DNA of 64,000 nucleotides from Rallus limicola (Eukaryota > Chordata > Aves > Gruiformes > Rallidae), in contig JAKCOZ010000041.1 of assembly GCA_022605955.1 (NCBI GenBank), positions 2,316,001 through 2,380,000 on the forward strand. The letters are read 5' to 3'. The notes under the pieces are model-generated. The model saw only the letters and a program-made list of their open reading frames with translations, ran no database searches and was not told the DNA's origin. Position numbers and translations under genes: made by a program. This document shows positions 1-10,899 of the stretch, one piece after another; within the stretch, counting starts at the first letter, position 1; every line of letters starts with the position of its first letter.

Positions 1-1887
1 AGGACTGGGCAAGCTTCATCTCCACATCTCATCCATGCAGATTTGCCTGTTGAGTTTTCAGAAGCACAGGGTTATCTCCCAGATCCTCTCTCTTCTTGCC
101 CTGCTCAGGATTTGGGGTCATGCAGCTGCTGGCAGGGCTGGGGTGGGAGGTGTGCCCAGACACCACCATCTCTGTGGGGCTGGAGGAGAAGACCTTTTGT
201 TTTGGATAGAAAGTGTGCAGCTTGTTCCTGCTCAAGCTTGTGGGAGGCGTGAGATGAAAATGTCAGTGAAATCAAACCTCTGTGCCCAGCTGAAGACCCT
301 TGAACATTTCATCTGCTCCCAGCTCCATCCCTCCCTACCTGTGGCCAAGTGGCCTTCACCTGCCAAGCCCTCATTATAGCACAGTGCCTTGAGGCTGGGC
401 CCAGGGACCCCACGGTGGGGCTGAGGAATAAGGTTCCTGCCTGGCTCTGTTCAGCCACGAAGTGGCTTAATCTCTCTGCAGAGCAGCACTGGGGTGGGGT
501 TTTTCCCTGCAGTTAATGGGATTAACAAGGAGCAAAAGGTGCCATCGCTGCAGCTCCCTGCAGAGGAGAGAAGCCTGGATGATGATGGGGTGGGGGGGTT
601 GTCAGCTGTGTGTGTCCTGCTGGTGTGGTGGTTTTAGTGCTCTGCCCCGTGGACCCCATGGAAAGATGTGGGATTGTTGGAGAGGGGTCAGAGGCCATGG
701 AGATGCTCAGAGGGCTGGAGCAGCTCCCCTCTGGAGAGAGGCTGAGGGAGCTGGGCTGGGTCAGCCTGGAGAAGAGAAGGCTGTGGGGGGACCTCATTGC
801 AGCCTGCCAGTCCCTGAAGGGAGCAGAGACACAGGAGGGAATCAGCTTGTTCAAGGGCAGAGCCTGGCAGGACAAGGGGGATGGAGTGAAGCTGGAGGAG
901 GGAAGGGTTAGATGAGATCTTAGGGGGAAGCTCTTTGCAGAGAGAGTGGTGAGGGGCTGGAAGGGGCTGCCCAGAGAGGGTGCCCTGTGTCTGGGGGTGT
1001 TGAAGGCCAGGTTGGCTGGGGCCCTGGGTAACCTTGTGTAGCTCCAGGCCTGGAGGTTGGTGTCCCTGCCTGTGGCAGGGGGTTGGAGCTCTGTGCTCCT
1101 TGGGGTCCCTTCCAACCCAGACCAGTCTGGGATTCTGTGACCCAGCAGATGGAGCTCCCTCTCAGAGCTGTTCCTCACCCCAACGCTGGCTGTGGTTTTG
1201 TGGCATTTTGGGCTTTCTGAAAGCCAAAACCTTCCTCGTGCTGGAAGCTCTGAGCCTGGGAGGACTTGAGCTGCTTGTAGGCAGAAGGGTGCTGCTGTAC
1301 AGGGATGTCCCCCATGCAGGATGTTGTTCAGTCATACTGTAAACGTTCAGTCAGGGCTTTGAGGATAAGAAGGGGACAGAGTGGGAGAGCTGGGCTCTGC
1401 TTTACATCCTGTCTCACACTGTAGTCAGTCCTTGGTCACACTCATACCTGAAGCTGAGATGAACATCCCCATGGGGGCTTCAAGGTGGTTGGGTGCCTGG
1501 CTTTTCTGAAATCCAGCCTGCTGACTGAATGCCTCCCCAGGGCCTGTAGCCTGGTCGCTGGCCCCAGTCCTGCCCGAGCCATGTCCTGCACCAGCACCAC
1601 GCAGCTCAGAAAGCAGCACAGGGTGCAGACACTTGGTTTATTCTCAGTCACCTCTTACCTCCTGTCTCTTAGTGGTGCTGTTTTGTCTCTTCTTGCTGCT
1701 GCCAAAGCTCTGAAGCCCTCAGACAGCGAATGAAATCCCAGCAGGCAGAGCATCCTCATGCATCACCGAGAAGAGCCTGCGCCGTGCCCCTGAACAGGGG
1801 GCGGGGAAGAGTCCTGGCAGTGCCAAATGAGCCCTGGGACCAGCCCTGGGACCAGCCCTGGGACTGTCACCTTTCGTGTCATTACAG
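1..1887. other. RAB11FIP3: Intron of RAB11FIP3 (left edge of window)
   Basis: No exon with recognisable protein similarity is seen before the acceptor at 1886-1887. The stretch holds one CR1 LINE 3' end (listed separately). A 12-bp direct repeat (GCCCTGGGACCA, nearly three copies, 1831-1865) lies about 20 bp upstream of the splice acceptor, where the branch point or pyrimidine tract would normally be. The rest looks like ordinary intron. Confidence 0.6.
670..1140 (+). mobile_element. CR1 LINE, 5'-truncated 3' end
   Basis: This matches the untranslated 3' region of avian CR1 retrotransposons. It contains the GAGAAGAGAAGGCT block, the CTGCCCAGAGA block and the CCTTCCAACCCAGACCA tail, and ends in a degenerate ATTCTGTGA unit at 1131-1140, the CR1 3' signature. 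The 5' boundary is blurred (about 670-695). It lies in sense orientation in a RAB11FIP3 intron. A copy near 40.5 kb is almost identical over about 150 bp, so both belong to one fairly young subfamily. Confidence 0.9.
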
Positions 1888-4800
1888 GAGAAGCAGAAGC
1901 TGCTGGATGAGATCGAAGACCTCACGGTGCAGCTCACAGAGGAACAGGAGAAAAAGAGGAAGATGGGGGACAAGCTGAGTCAGGAGAGGCACCAGTTTCA
2001 GAAGGAGAAGGAGTCAACACAGGAGGTAAGGAGAGTCGGGGCTGCCACCCACAGCCCCCCAAATCTTGGCTTGGTGGAGCAACCAGATGGAACTGGAGAG
2101 TTTAGTCCTGCCTGGGCAAAGACAGAGAGTGCAGCAGTCAGTGTAGCTGTGTAACATCTGTTGCTCCACGCTGCCTTCACATTCATCTGAGCGTGTCCAT
2201 GTCTGCAAACCCTGTGGGGCTCTGCCACCCCTGCCTGCCATGGGGCTGTGGCACCCCTGCCCTCTCCCATGGGGCTCTGCCACCCCTGCCTGCCGTGGGG
2301 CTGTGGCACCCCTGCCCTCTCCCATGGGGCTCTGCCACCCCTGCCTGCTGTGGGGCTGTGGCACCCCTGCCCTCTCCCATGGGGCTCTGCCACCCCTGCC
2401 TGCTGTGGGGCTGTGGCACCCCTGCCCTCTCCCATGGGGCTCTGCCACCCCTGCCTGCTGTGGGGCTGTGGCACCCCTGCCCTCTCCCATGGGGCTCTGC
2501 CACCCCTGCCTGCTGTGGGGCTGTGGCACCCCTGCCCTCTCCCATGGGGCTCTGCCACCCCTGCCTGCTGTGGGGCTGTGGCACCCCTGCCCTCTCCCAT
2601 GGGGCTCTGCCACCCCTGCCTGCTGTGGGGCTGTGGCACCCCTGCCCTCTCCCATGGGGCTCTGCCACCCCTGCCTGCTGTGGGGCTGTGGCACCCCTGC
2701 CCTCTCCCATGGGGCTCTGCCACCCCTGCCTGCTGTGGGGCTGTGGCACCCCTGCCCTCTCCCATGGGGCTCTGCCACCCCTGCCTGCTGTGGGGCTGTG
2801 GCACCCCTGCCCTCTCCCATGGGGCTCTGCCACCCCTGCCCACTGCCATGGGGCTGTGGCACCCCTGCCCTCTCCGATGGGGCTCTGCCACCCCTGCCCA
2901 CTGCCGTGGGGCTCCGCTCTCCTGCCTGGAAGGAGTGGTGCTGGAAGCATGCCTGTGACAGCATGTGGAGCCAGCAAGCACTCACAGGCAGGAGGAGAGG
3001 GCTGTGAGGCTGCTTGGGCGAGAGCTACCCACTCCTGTGTGCTCAGGGGTGGAAATGCAGCCCCTCCCCACCCCCACCCCCCCCCAGACCCCTTCTCTGT
3101 CTCTGTGCGGTGCATAACTCCAGCCAGAGGCTCTGGTGGGGCTCACTGCTGAGATAGGAAAGGATCTTTGGGTCTCAGAGTGGAAATTGTTCTCCTTTTG
3201 GTGATGCTCAAAGCACTCAGGTGGGCTGGGGAGTCCCAGCACCGTGGCAGGAGGGAGCCGGTGGTGGCTGCATTTTTTTGGGGGGGGGGAGGGAGGCATC
3301 CCTCTGTTGCTGCAGACCCAGAGCTGGTGTCAGTGGTGCTGCAGCACAGTCCTTCCTGGGCTGCTCTCATGTCTCCAAGTAGCTCCCCATCTCCTGAGCA
3401 TTGGAAGCATGGGAGGGGCACGGGGGGAGGAGGAGAAGCTGTGTGCACCCCCAGAAGGGCTCTGTTAGTCCTGCAGTTGGTGGGGCTGCTCCCTGCCTGT
3501 CTGTCACCCCCCCGCCACGACCAGCACTGGCTGTCTGACTCTCAGGGGATGTGTCACTCAGTTGTCCCCTGCCCTTGTGCTGCAGCTCATCGAGGACCTC
3601 AGGAAGCAGCTCGAGCACTTGCAGCTCTTCAAACTGGAAGCGGAGCAGCGACGAGGCAGGAGCAGCAGCATGGGGCTCCAGGAGTACAACAGCAGGACAC
3701 GGGAGACAGAGCTGGAGCAAGAGATCAAGCAGCTCAAGCAGGTACGTGGGGCTGGGCAGGGAGGGCAGGAAGTGTCTGGGCTGCTCGCTCTGTGAAAAGG
3801 GGGTGTCAGTCCCCTGAGTGGTCACAGGGGGCTGGGGGGCTCCTACCCAAGGAGCCTATCATGGATCCCACCACTTCCCTGGGACAGCAGAGGTTGGCTC
3901 CTGGGACATACAAGAGTCCCTCTCTCTGCTGCACCCCTTGCATCTCCCCACCCCATTTCCAGGGGTTCTCCCAGCTCTGCCACACCGGGCAGGGGTGCAG
4001 CTCCCAGCGCTGTGGAAGCTGCTGCCCCCCCAGCTGGGTCTGTGCTGAGGGCACCATGCGCTTTGTAGCGCCTGACACGTGTCTGCTGTGAACAGGATAA
4101 CAGGAACCTGAAGGAGCAGAATGATGAACTGAACGGGCAGATCATTAACTTGAGCATCCAGGGAGCCAAGAACCTCTTCTCAGCTTCCTTCTCAGAATCC
4201 CTGGCAGCAGAGATCAGCTCGGTCTCCAGAGACGAGGTACGTGCCAGGGGGTACTGCTTCCCTCAAACCACGTCTTGCAAGGGGGGGTTGGTGCATCTCC
4301 TCCCCTCTTTGCCCACCCAGGACCTGGGAGGAGCTGATGCAGCCCTGGCTGCGGCACCACTTGCTCCCCAAATTCTCTTCAAAGCTGTTATGACCAGAGA
4401 AACACCCATGTGACTGTTTGAAGAGCTTGCAGGACTTCCCCTGCCTGCCAGCCCCCTTCCTGGGAACAGGGGAAGCGGCTCTGCTTTGCCTGCCTTGTCC
4501 CTGCCTTCCTCTTCCCAGGACAGAGCAGTGAGCACAGGGTCAGTCTGCCTGTCTGTAGCTGTCTGAAAACCCCGGGGGCAGCTGGGGCATCTACACCAGA
4601 GATCCTGGCTCCTCTGGCACATGTTTTTCCCTGGTCTGTGGCTGTGCCCCAGATACTGGTGTGTGAGCCCACATAAACCTCAGGGTTCAATCTTCCAGAG
4701 CCCAAGAAACACACAGACTTTGGGGGCCAAAGTGAGATGTGATGCTCCCCCCTCTCTCCAGGGTCCTGTCTCACTGAGCACTCGAGGAAGGATGGAGAGG

Positions 4801-5122
4801 AGTGAGCGGAGCCAGCAGCAGAGGGAGTTTTCCCTGGCCACTTACACGCAGCCAGGAGCATCTCGGGCCAGAGCAAAGATGGGGTGTGGGGTGTGTGTGG
4901 GGTGGGGGGTGGTGCTTTCATGGGTGCACAGAGCCACGGGAAGCCCCGCTGATGTCCTTGGGCGGTGACAGGCAGTGACTGCTCACTCCTCCTCTCCTTC
5001 CTTTGCAGCTCATGGAAGCAATTCAGAAGCAAGAGGAGATCAACTTCCGCTTGCAGGATTACATCGACAGGATCATCGTGGCCATCATGGAGACGAATCC
5101 CTCCATCCTGGAAGTGAAGTAA
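1888..5122 (+). CDS. RAB11FIP3: RAB11FIP3, last four coding exons (partial; 5' part outside window)
   Basis: Rab11 family-interacting protein 3 is a class II Rab11/Arf6 effector on recycling endosomes that delivers membrane to the cleavage furrow and midbody. Coding exons are 1888-2025, 3586-3741, 4096-4236 and 5009-5122 (TAA at 5120-5122), all in phase 0, giving the last 182 residues. The first three exons encode a charged heptad-repeat coiled coil (KLLDEIEDL, LIEDLRKQLEHL, LKEQNDELNGQIINL). The last exons carry SFSESLAAEISSVSRDEL followed by the C-terminal Rab11-binding helix (RLQDYIDRIIVAIMETN) ending in SILEVK. From memory of the family, FIP4 differs at this C-terminus (YMDKI..., ending IKH), so FIP3 is favoured. 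Linkage to WDR90, also on human 16p13.3, agrees. The N-terminal EF-hand part lies upstream of the window. Confidence 0.88.
2216..2930. repeat. 55-bp GC-rich minisatellite, about 13 copies
   Basis: The unit is two related half-units, each built on GGGGCT.TG.CACCCCTGCC. GGGGCTCTGCC recurs at 2271, 2326, 2381, 2436 and onward at exactly 55 bp. Copies from 2326 to 2820 are essentially identical, while the outer copies drift, as expected of an array homogenised from its centre. It lies in the RAB11FIP3 intron between the exons ending at 2025 and starting at 3586. Long open frames on both strands here are repeat artefacts. Confidence 0.95.
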
Positions 5123-7660
5123 GGGCAGCCCGGAGCTGCCAGCTGTGCACTTGTCGATGGGTGTGGATTTGGTGCTCTGAGAGGATAAAGAGGGACTGGA
5201 AACGTCTTTGCTCTTGATGAAGGCACAAGGAAGCATCGCGTCGCACCGGTGGGTCAATTAGGACAGCGGACCAGGGAAAAAGCAAAACCAGCAGCAAGGC
5301 TTCGTTGTCTGACTCTGTTATTTTGAAACCCTTCTGGTTCTGAGGGGTGAAAGGGAACCTGGAGAAGAAACAGAGGCAGCGGACAGCTGGAGGGAAGGAC
5401 CTGTATCAGCCCCACCACCCAGGAAACTGTCCCGACAGCGGCGTCAGAGCCTCTGGGGTGAGAGCAGGAGCTGTGAGGAGCGGGCGCTGAAGGACGCAGC
5501 AGGATGCAGCTGACCTTTCCCCTTGCTGCCCTGCCCAGCCCAAGCATCTGCTTTGCCAAAGTGTCCCCGACACACTCACTCACTGGGGCAGATCTGGGAA
5601 AGAGGGAAAAACGTGTCTCGGACTCGTAGAGGTGTTTTTGGGGGTTGTTGTTTTGGGTGTTTCGTTTGGGGTTTTGGGGTTGTTTCTTTTTTTTTGTTTT
5701 GTTTTTTAATTAACTTAATGCAAATGTCCTCATTCAGCTGGCGCAGTTAATCCCAGCCCTGCCGCTCCTGCTTGGGAAGGGGTTGCGTGCAGAGAGCTGG
5801 CTGGCTCCTCTCTCCCTTGCTGGTGGCAGAGGCAGGGGAGCGGCTCTGTTGGGACAGGGCGTAAGCGCACTTTCTCTGTCACCTGCCTCCTTATTTATTT
5901 CTGCTGCCCGTGGCTCGCTACCGTCGGCGTTCACGGAGCTGCCGCCCTCCTCGTCTGCTTGCAGAGAGGGGTCTGTGGAGCCTGGCTTGGCTCTAGGAGG
6001 AGAGGTCCCCTCAGCCGCAGCCACGGACACACGGGTGCTGTCTGTCCAGCCTGCAAGGCACTGGGGAATAGGCTGTGACTCTTAACTTGCACTGGAGCCC
6101 GGAGCTCGGCCGCTTCTTCCCAGCCCGGCTCAGCTCGCCCAGCACCGGGGCACGCAGCGGTCGAGGGCGGTCAGGGAGCTGCGACGCGAGGGCTGAGCTC
6201 TCCACGTTGCCTCCCTGGGGACGGTGGCCTCGTCCATTCCCACCTCGGAGCAGGGCTCTGCTGGTGATAGCTGCGGCCCTGGAGGGAGAGCCCGCTCCGG
6301 CCGCCTCTCCTGGCTGCCTCCCTACGCTGCGGCAGGGGATGGAGCGCAGCCGCTCTCATTTTCCACCCCCTGGCCGTCAGCCCGGGCTGAAATCTCTGTG
6401 CCGTGGGGAGAGGAGCCCAGAGAATACAAGAGCAGCTCCTTGGGAAAACAAAAGCCATGTTTACATCAGACAGCTTCTGGCTTGCTGGTACAAGCGGCCG
6501 TGGCGTAGCGTGACCCTGGAGAGCCAGCGGACTCCCAAGCATCCAGCTTCCCTTACTGGGCCGGGCCCCAAAACACGGCTCCTCTTCCTGCTCGTCAGGT
6601 TTTAGGAACACCAGAGTGGCAGAAGCCACAGGGATCCCTTGGCCGCCGGCAGAGCTGGGGGTGGCAGGGGGGAGGGAAGGGGGGTTGCCTGCTCCTCCCC
6701 AAAATGCTTCCACGCACAGGGCACATCTCCCTTCCCACGCTGGTGCGGCGGCAGAGCGGCCGGCTCGCCCAACCTCCCCGGAGAGGTGCCACGGCCTTAG
6801 TCCCCCTGCTTAGAGGGGAGGGTGGGTGTCCCCGGGGGCAAACGGGCTGAGCTGCTGCCCCCACCCCCCACCCCCTTTCCCTCTCCCACCCCCGCATCGC
6901 CTCTGGGTGCTCGACCCCTCTCCCCGTGGCCTTGTGCTGGGGGCGAGCCCCAAAAACCTTGAGCGAGGAGGATGAGTGGGGAAGAAGGAGGGGGAGGGGG
7001 AGGGTCAGCCCCTCCCATACACCCAGCTCTCCCAACACCCACTCCCCTCCCTGCCCCGAGTCCGCGGGAAGAAGCCACGTAATGTACATTTCCAGAGAAG
7101 CTTTGGGTGTAAATCAGTGTATACTTGGAGAGGGAAAATTTTTCTATCTTGTAGAGTAGGTATTTTTATAGAATGAAGGTTGATCATTTTTTTAATACTT
7201 TAAAGAAGAGAGAAATGTATCTGTGTATACACAAAAGCATATATATATATATATATGTATAAATATATAAATATTGGAGATCTGCCTTTCTCAACTTGGG
7301 ATCCTGGATCCCCAGTTCAAACAATTGTCTCTCTCTCTCTTTTTTTTTTTTTTTTTTTTCTTTTTCCCCTGCTGCTCACACAGAGGTACTGTAACTGTAA
7401 ATAAGCACCAGGAAAAAGTTTTAAGCAAACAAAGCACTGACTTGCACATTCACCATGCTTTAAAGTCCCTTTGGAGGGGAGAGAAAAGAAAGGAAACACC
7501 ACAAACTGTACTTCTCAAAATGTTCCTCTTAGCCCCCCCCCCCCCCCCCACCAGTATGTGAAGGAAGTTCCCCCCCTCCCAAAAAAAAAAGAGGCAAACC
7601 CAGTATTGTCTGAAATGATGTATCAATTCTTGTCAGATTAAAAGCTGTTACTATTCCTGC
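5123..7660 (+). other. RAB11FIP3: RAB11FIP3 3' UTR (inferred) with poly(A) signal ATTAAA at 7637-7642
   Basis: After the stop codon there is about 2.5 kb without a credible coding exon. It includes AT-rich, UTR-like sequence (7080-7300: an alternating AT run, TATTTTTATAG and similar) that contrasts with the GC-rich flanks. The first good poly(A) hexamer in a suitable place is ATTAAA at 7637-7642. The end point is inferred. The middle part (about 5.7-6.9 kb) is GC-rich and could instead contain unrelated regulatory sequence. Confidence 0.5.
7229..7368. repeat. Alternating AT run and CT/T-rich tract
   Basis: An (AT)n stretch with TATAAATAT variants occupies about 7229-7275. It is followed at 7327-7368 by (CT)n running into a long T tract. 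A C run (about 7533-7549) and an A run (about 7581-7590) follow. These simple repeats lie in the presumed RAB11FIP3 3' UTR. Confidence 0.85.
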
Positions 7661-8049
7661 CCAGAGCCCTTCTTTCTGCCTGGGTGTCTCAGAGCATCCC
7701 CAAGCATCCAAGCTTTGCCTCCTGCTGGGGCTGGGTGGGAGGGGAAAGGTCCCTGCCCTGATTTTGGGGTGGGTAAGGATGGGGGAAGCTGGACCTGGCT
7801 GGCTCCAGAGGCCAAAGGGAGCCAGAACCTCCCCTCTGGCAGCCCTGTGGTTGGGAACCTGGAGCCACCTTGGTGGGGTGTGGGACATTGGGACATGGTT
7901 ATGTGTGTGTGCACATGTGTGCCCCCCTGGGTGTCCTGCTCTGGAGACTTTGGGGAGCCTGAGCCCGGCTCAGGCTGCAGCTTGGCACTGAGGGCTGCTC
8001 CACGTGAAGACACGGTGCCTGTCCCCTTTCAATACCCTGCTAAACCCCT

Positions 8050-9170
8050 CTGAGCACTCTGCCATGCTCAGCCACTCCAGAAAATCCCTTAAAGGCTCTG
8101 AACCACCTTGCTAAGCTGCTCTGCACCCCTCAGCTTCCCTCTGCCTCCTCCCAGCCCCTCCACGCTGCCCCAAAGGGCTCCAAACCTCCCAAAGGCTCCC
8201 TGAGCTCCTGCAGCACCTCCAGATTACTCCAGACTGCAGCTCTGAACTCCTCGAGCAGTCCCACAGCACCCAGGGCTGCTGCAAAACAGCTCCAGGCTCC
8301 CCTCTACAACACCCCAACCGATTTCCAACTGCTCCATGCAGCTCTGGGCAGCCCTGAGCTGCTCTGAACCACTGTGGTTGCTCCAAGCTGCTCTACACCC
8401 CTCGAAGCAGCTCTAACCTGCACCAAAACTTCTCTAAAACACCTCTAAAAATGTCTCCCTGAAGCTCAACCACCAACAGTGTGAAAGCTGCTCTAGAAAT
8501 CAGGTATGTAACCGTCTCCAGGGTAGCTGGTGGGGCGCTGGGCTGCTTCAGGGAGGTCTAAACTGCCTCCCAAGAGCTCGGAGCTCTGGAAGGACAGACC
8601 TTTGGGCAGCACTTGAATTGCACAAACAGCTCTCAGGCTCCTCAAACCAGCCCTAAAAGGTACCAAGATGCTAAAACTGCTCGGAGCAGCTCAAAGTAGC
8701 TCTTCAAGTCCTCTAAACTCTTCTAAAAACTCCTTGAAACAGCTCAGAATGGATCATTAAAAAAGTACTGGTGGCAGCTCTGAAGCTCTCTAAGCCTCCT
8801 CTGCGTGGCTGTGAAACGCTTCAAGTGCTCCAACACCCTTGGAAAGGCCCCTGAAACCCTCCTCAACAGCACTAAAACTTTTCAGTAACGTCTCTAAACT
8901 CCTCCAAAGAGTTTGAAACCACCCAAACCCCCCTCCCAACGACACCGAAGGGGCACGAGTAGCGCTGAGATGGCTCCGTGCTGCTCCAGCCCTGCTCAAA
9001 ATCTCATCCCAGAAATGATTTGTAGCTGCTCAGAAGCACTGGAGCTCTTCTTCACATCCTCAGGAAAGGTCTGAATAGCTTGAAACTTCTCCAGCTGCTT
9101 CTAAGCTGCTCTAGAAAAGCCCAAAAGCTCTGAAGGGTTCTGCATCCTTCCAAACAGCTCCAGAATTGCT
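8050..9170. repeat. Degenerate tandem-like repeat rich in CTGCTC and CTCTAAA words
   Basis: Words such as AGCTGCTCTGAAC, CTCCAAACT, CTCTAAAC and CTCCTCTAAAA recur every 10-13 bp for over 1.1 kb without one exact period. This looks like an old minisatellite. The open frames on the minus strand (for example 8111-8386) reflect the short period and match no protein I recognise. Confidence 0.65.
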
Positions 9171-10204
9171 CTCCAGCAGCGTGGCTGGTGGGGGGGTTGA
9201 CATCACACCAGTGAGCAGACAGCTCTGATTTATTATGCAAAAATTAAATGTGTTTAAATAAATATATTTCCAATAGGGCTGGAGATCTGTGGAGCTTTTG
9301 TAGCTCAAAAACTCCTTGGGGAAGCTGAGCTGCTTTGGAAAGGCTGCTCTCAACACCACAGAAGAGCTCCAGCTTCTCCTGTTGTTCCTTCCTGTGGGAT
9401 GCTCTGGCTGCAGATGGGGTGTGGGGAGGGGGAACCAGTGGACACCAAGTGTGGGTCGGCCCCTGGTTGTGGTGCCAGGGGTGCCAGACACCCCACGTGG
9501 GGGTCCCCGTGTCTCCCCATTGCTCGTGGTCCAGGAGCACGGTGGGTAATGCTTGCAGCCCCAGGGTGGGTGTGGGATGCTCTGCCCATACAGGGGCGCA
9601 GGCAGGGCTGCCGTGAGCCCCCAGCCCTGCTCCCTGCCACCCACCTTGGTGGCCTGTCACTGTGCCAGCACGAGCCATGAAAGAGGAGCTGCTCTTCCCC
9701 AGCTCACCTCGTGTCAGTCCTTTGCCCGACGTCACCCTGAGAGCAGCAGCACTGCCTCACCCCAGCCCACCCCCCTGAACCCAAAACGTCTGCAGGGGTG
9801 GTTGGTGAGACCCCATCCAGACCATTCCTCCAGGAGACAGCAGCACCTTCAAATGCCCCTAAAACCTGGCCACGACCAAGGCCACCGTGCCAGTGTCCTG
9901 CATCCCTGGCAGGGGCACAGCACCGGGGGCCAGACCCAGATCGGGCAGGACCCCTCTGGGCTCAGGCCTGGCAGCACCCCCAGCCCGGGCCCAGCGCAGG
10001 AATGTGTTCCAGCCGCTGGGTGTTTACTCACAGGCAGGCGGCTGGAGGGTGGTGAAGAGCAGAGCTCACGCTGCAGGACCCCTGTTTGGAGAAGGGATTT
10101 CCAACTCCTTCCCTTTCCACATCTGCTGCCGATGTGGGATGGGGCTGGATGGGGTTAACCCTTGGCAGCCGGGTGGGAGAGGGGTGGATGATGTTCTCCC
10201 CCCA

Positions 10205-10545
10205 TCCTGAGCATCCTCAAGCTGCTCCACACCCCTCTGAGCTTCCCTCCGCCTCCTGCACGCTGCCCCGGAGGGTTCCAAACCTTCCAAAGGCCCTCTG
10301 AGCTCCCGCAGCACCTCTGGATCCCTCCAGGCTGCAGCTCTGAACTCCTTGGGCAGCCCCCAGCACCCGGGGCTGTCCCTCTACAACACCCCTACCCATT
10401 TCCAACTGCTCTGCGCTCCTCTGGGCAGCCCCCAGCTGCTCTAGGACAGCCCAGAGCTGCTCTGAAGCACCTCTGCGGTTACTCCAAGCTGCTCTACACC
10501 CCTTGAAGGAGCTCTAGCCTGCACCAAAACTTCTCTTAACTCTAA
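10205..10545. repeat. Second, diverged copy of the segment at about 8105-8440
   Basis: The two segments align along most of their length: AAGCTGCTC-CACC near the start, a shared CACGCTGCCCC block, AGCTCTGAACTCCT, CCCTCTACAACACC, ATTTCCAACTGCTC and a shared end AGCTGCTCTACACCCCT followed by CCTGCACCAAAACTTCTCT. They differ by many substitutions and small indels. This is either a local duplication or two copies of an unnamed dispersed repeat, about 2.1 kb apart in the same orientation. Confidence 0.75.
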
Positions 10546-10899
10546 ATTTCTCGGGGTAGGGGGGGAAGCCCCTCGCCCTGGGGGTGCTGCCGGTAGGACT
10601 CGCTGCGGACAAGATCACGCGGCAAGTGCGGTCCCCGGCACTTGGTCCCCAGGGATGCTCCAGCCTGGGACACGGCCCCTGTCAGGGATACTACACCTGA
10701 GGGAAAGAACACCTGGGCAAACACCCCGCACACCCAGCCGGGAGGAAACGACAGGCACCCGCCTGCACCAGCGCGTTCCTCTCTTCCCTGAAGCTGGAAA
10801 TCCCTGGGGGAGCGCAGCCTGCCCAGGGCCCCCCGGGGCACAAGCAGCACGCACAGGGCGGGGGGATCCAGGCAGAAGGCGGGTGCAACCCTGGAGGGG

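Noticed and set aside
522..1178. Coding ORFs in the 0.5-1.2 kb segment (both strands)
   Set aside because: The segment is a CR1 3' untranslated region; the same ORFs reappear at the second CR1 copy near 40.6 kb.
2216..2930. CRISPR-like array
   Set aside because: The repeats are contiguous with no unique spacers, and the genome is vertebrate; it is a minisatellite. The same applies to the array at 28.9-29.9 kb.
2193..3152. Long ORFs on both strands (up to 327 codons) with repeated PCLLWGC/PSPMGLCHP or GRGQGCHSP motifs
   Set aside because: They are translations of a 55-bp intronic minisatellite lying between two RAB11FIP3 exons; no splice or start evidence.
1888..5122. RAB11FIP4 instead of RAB11FIP3
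   Set aside because: The SVSRDELMEAIQKQEEINF block and the ...METNPSILEVK end fit FIP3 as I know it, and linkage to WDR90 supports it. Not fully excluded without alignment.
8111..9240. Minus-strand ORFs with coiled-coil-like LEQLRSSWRSFKLF words
   Set aside because: They arise from the 10-13-bp periodicity of a degenerate repeat; no start, splice or homology support.
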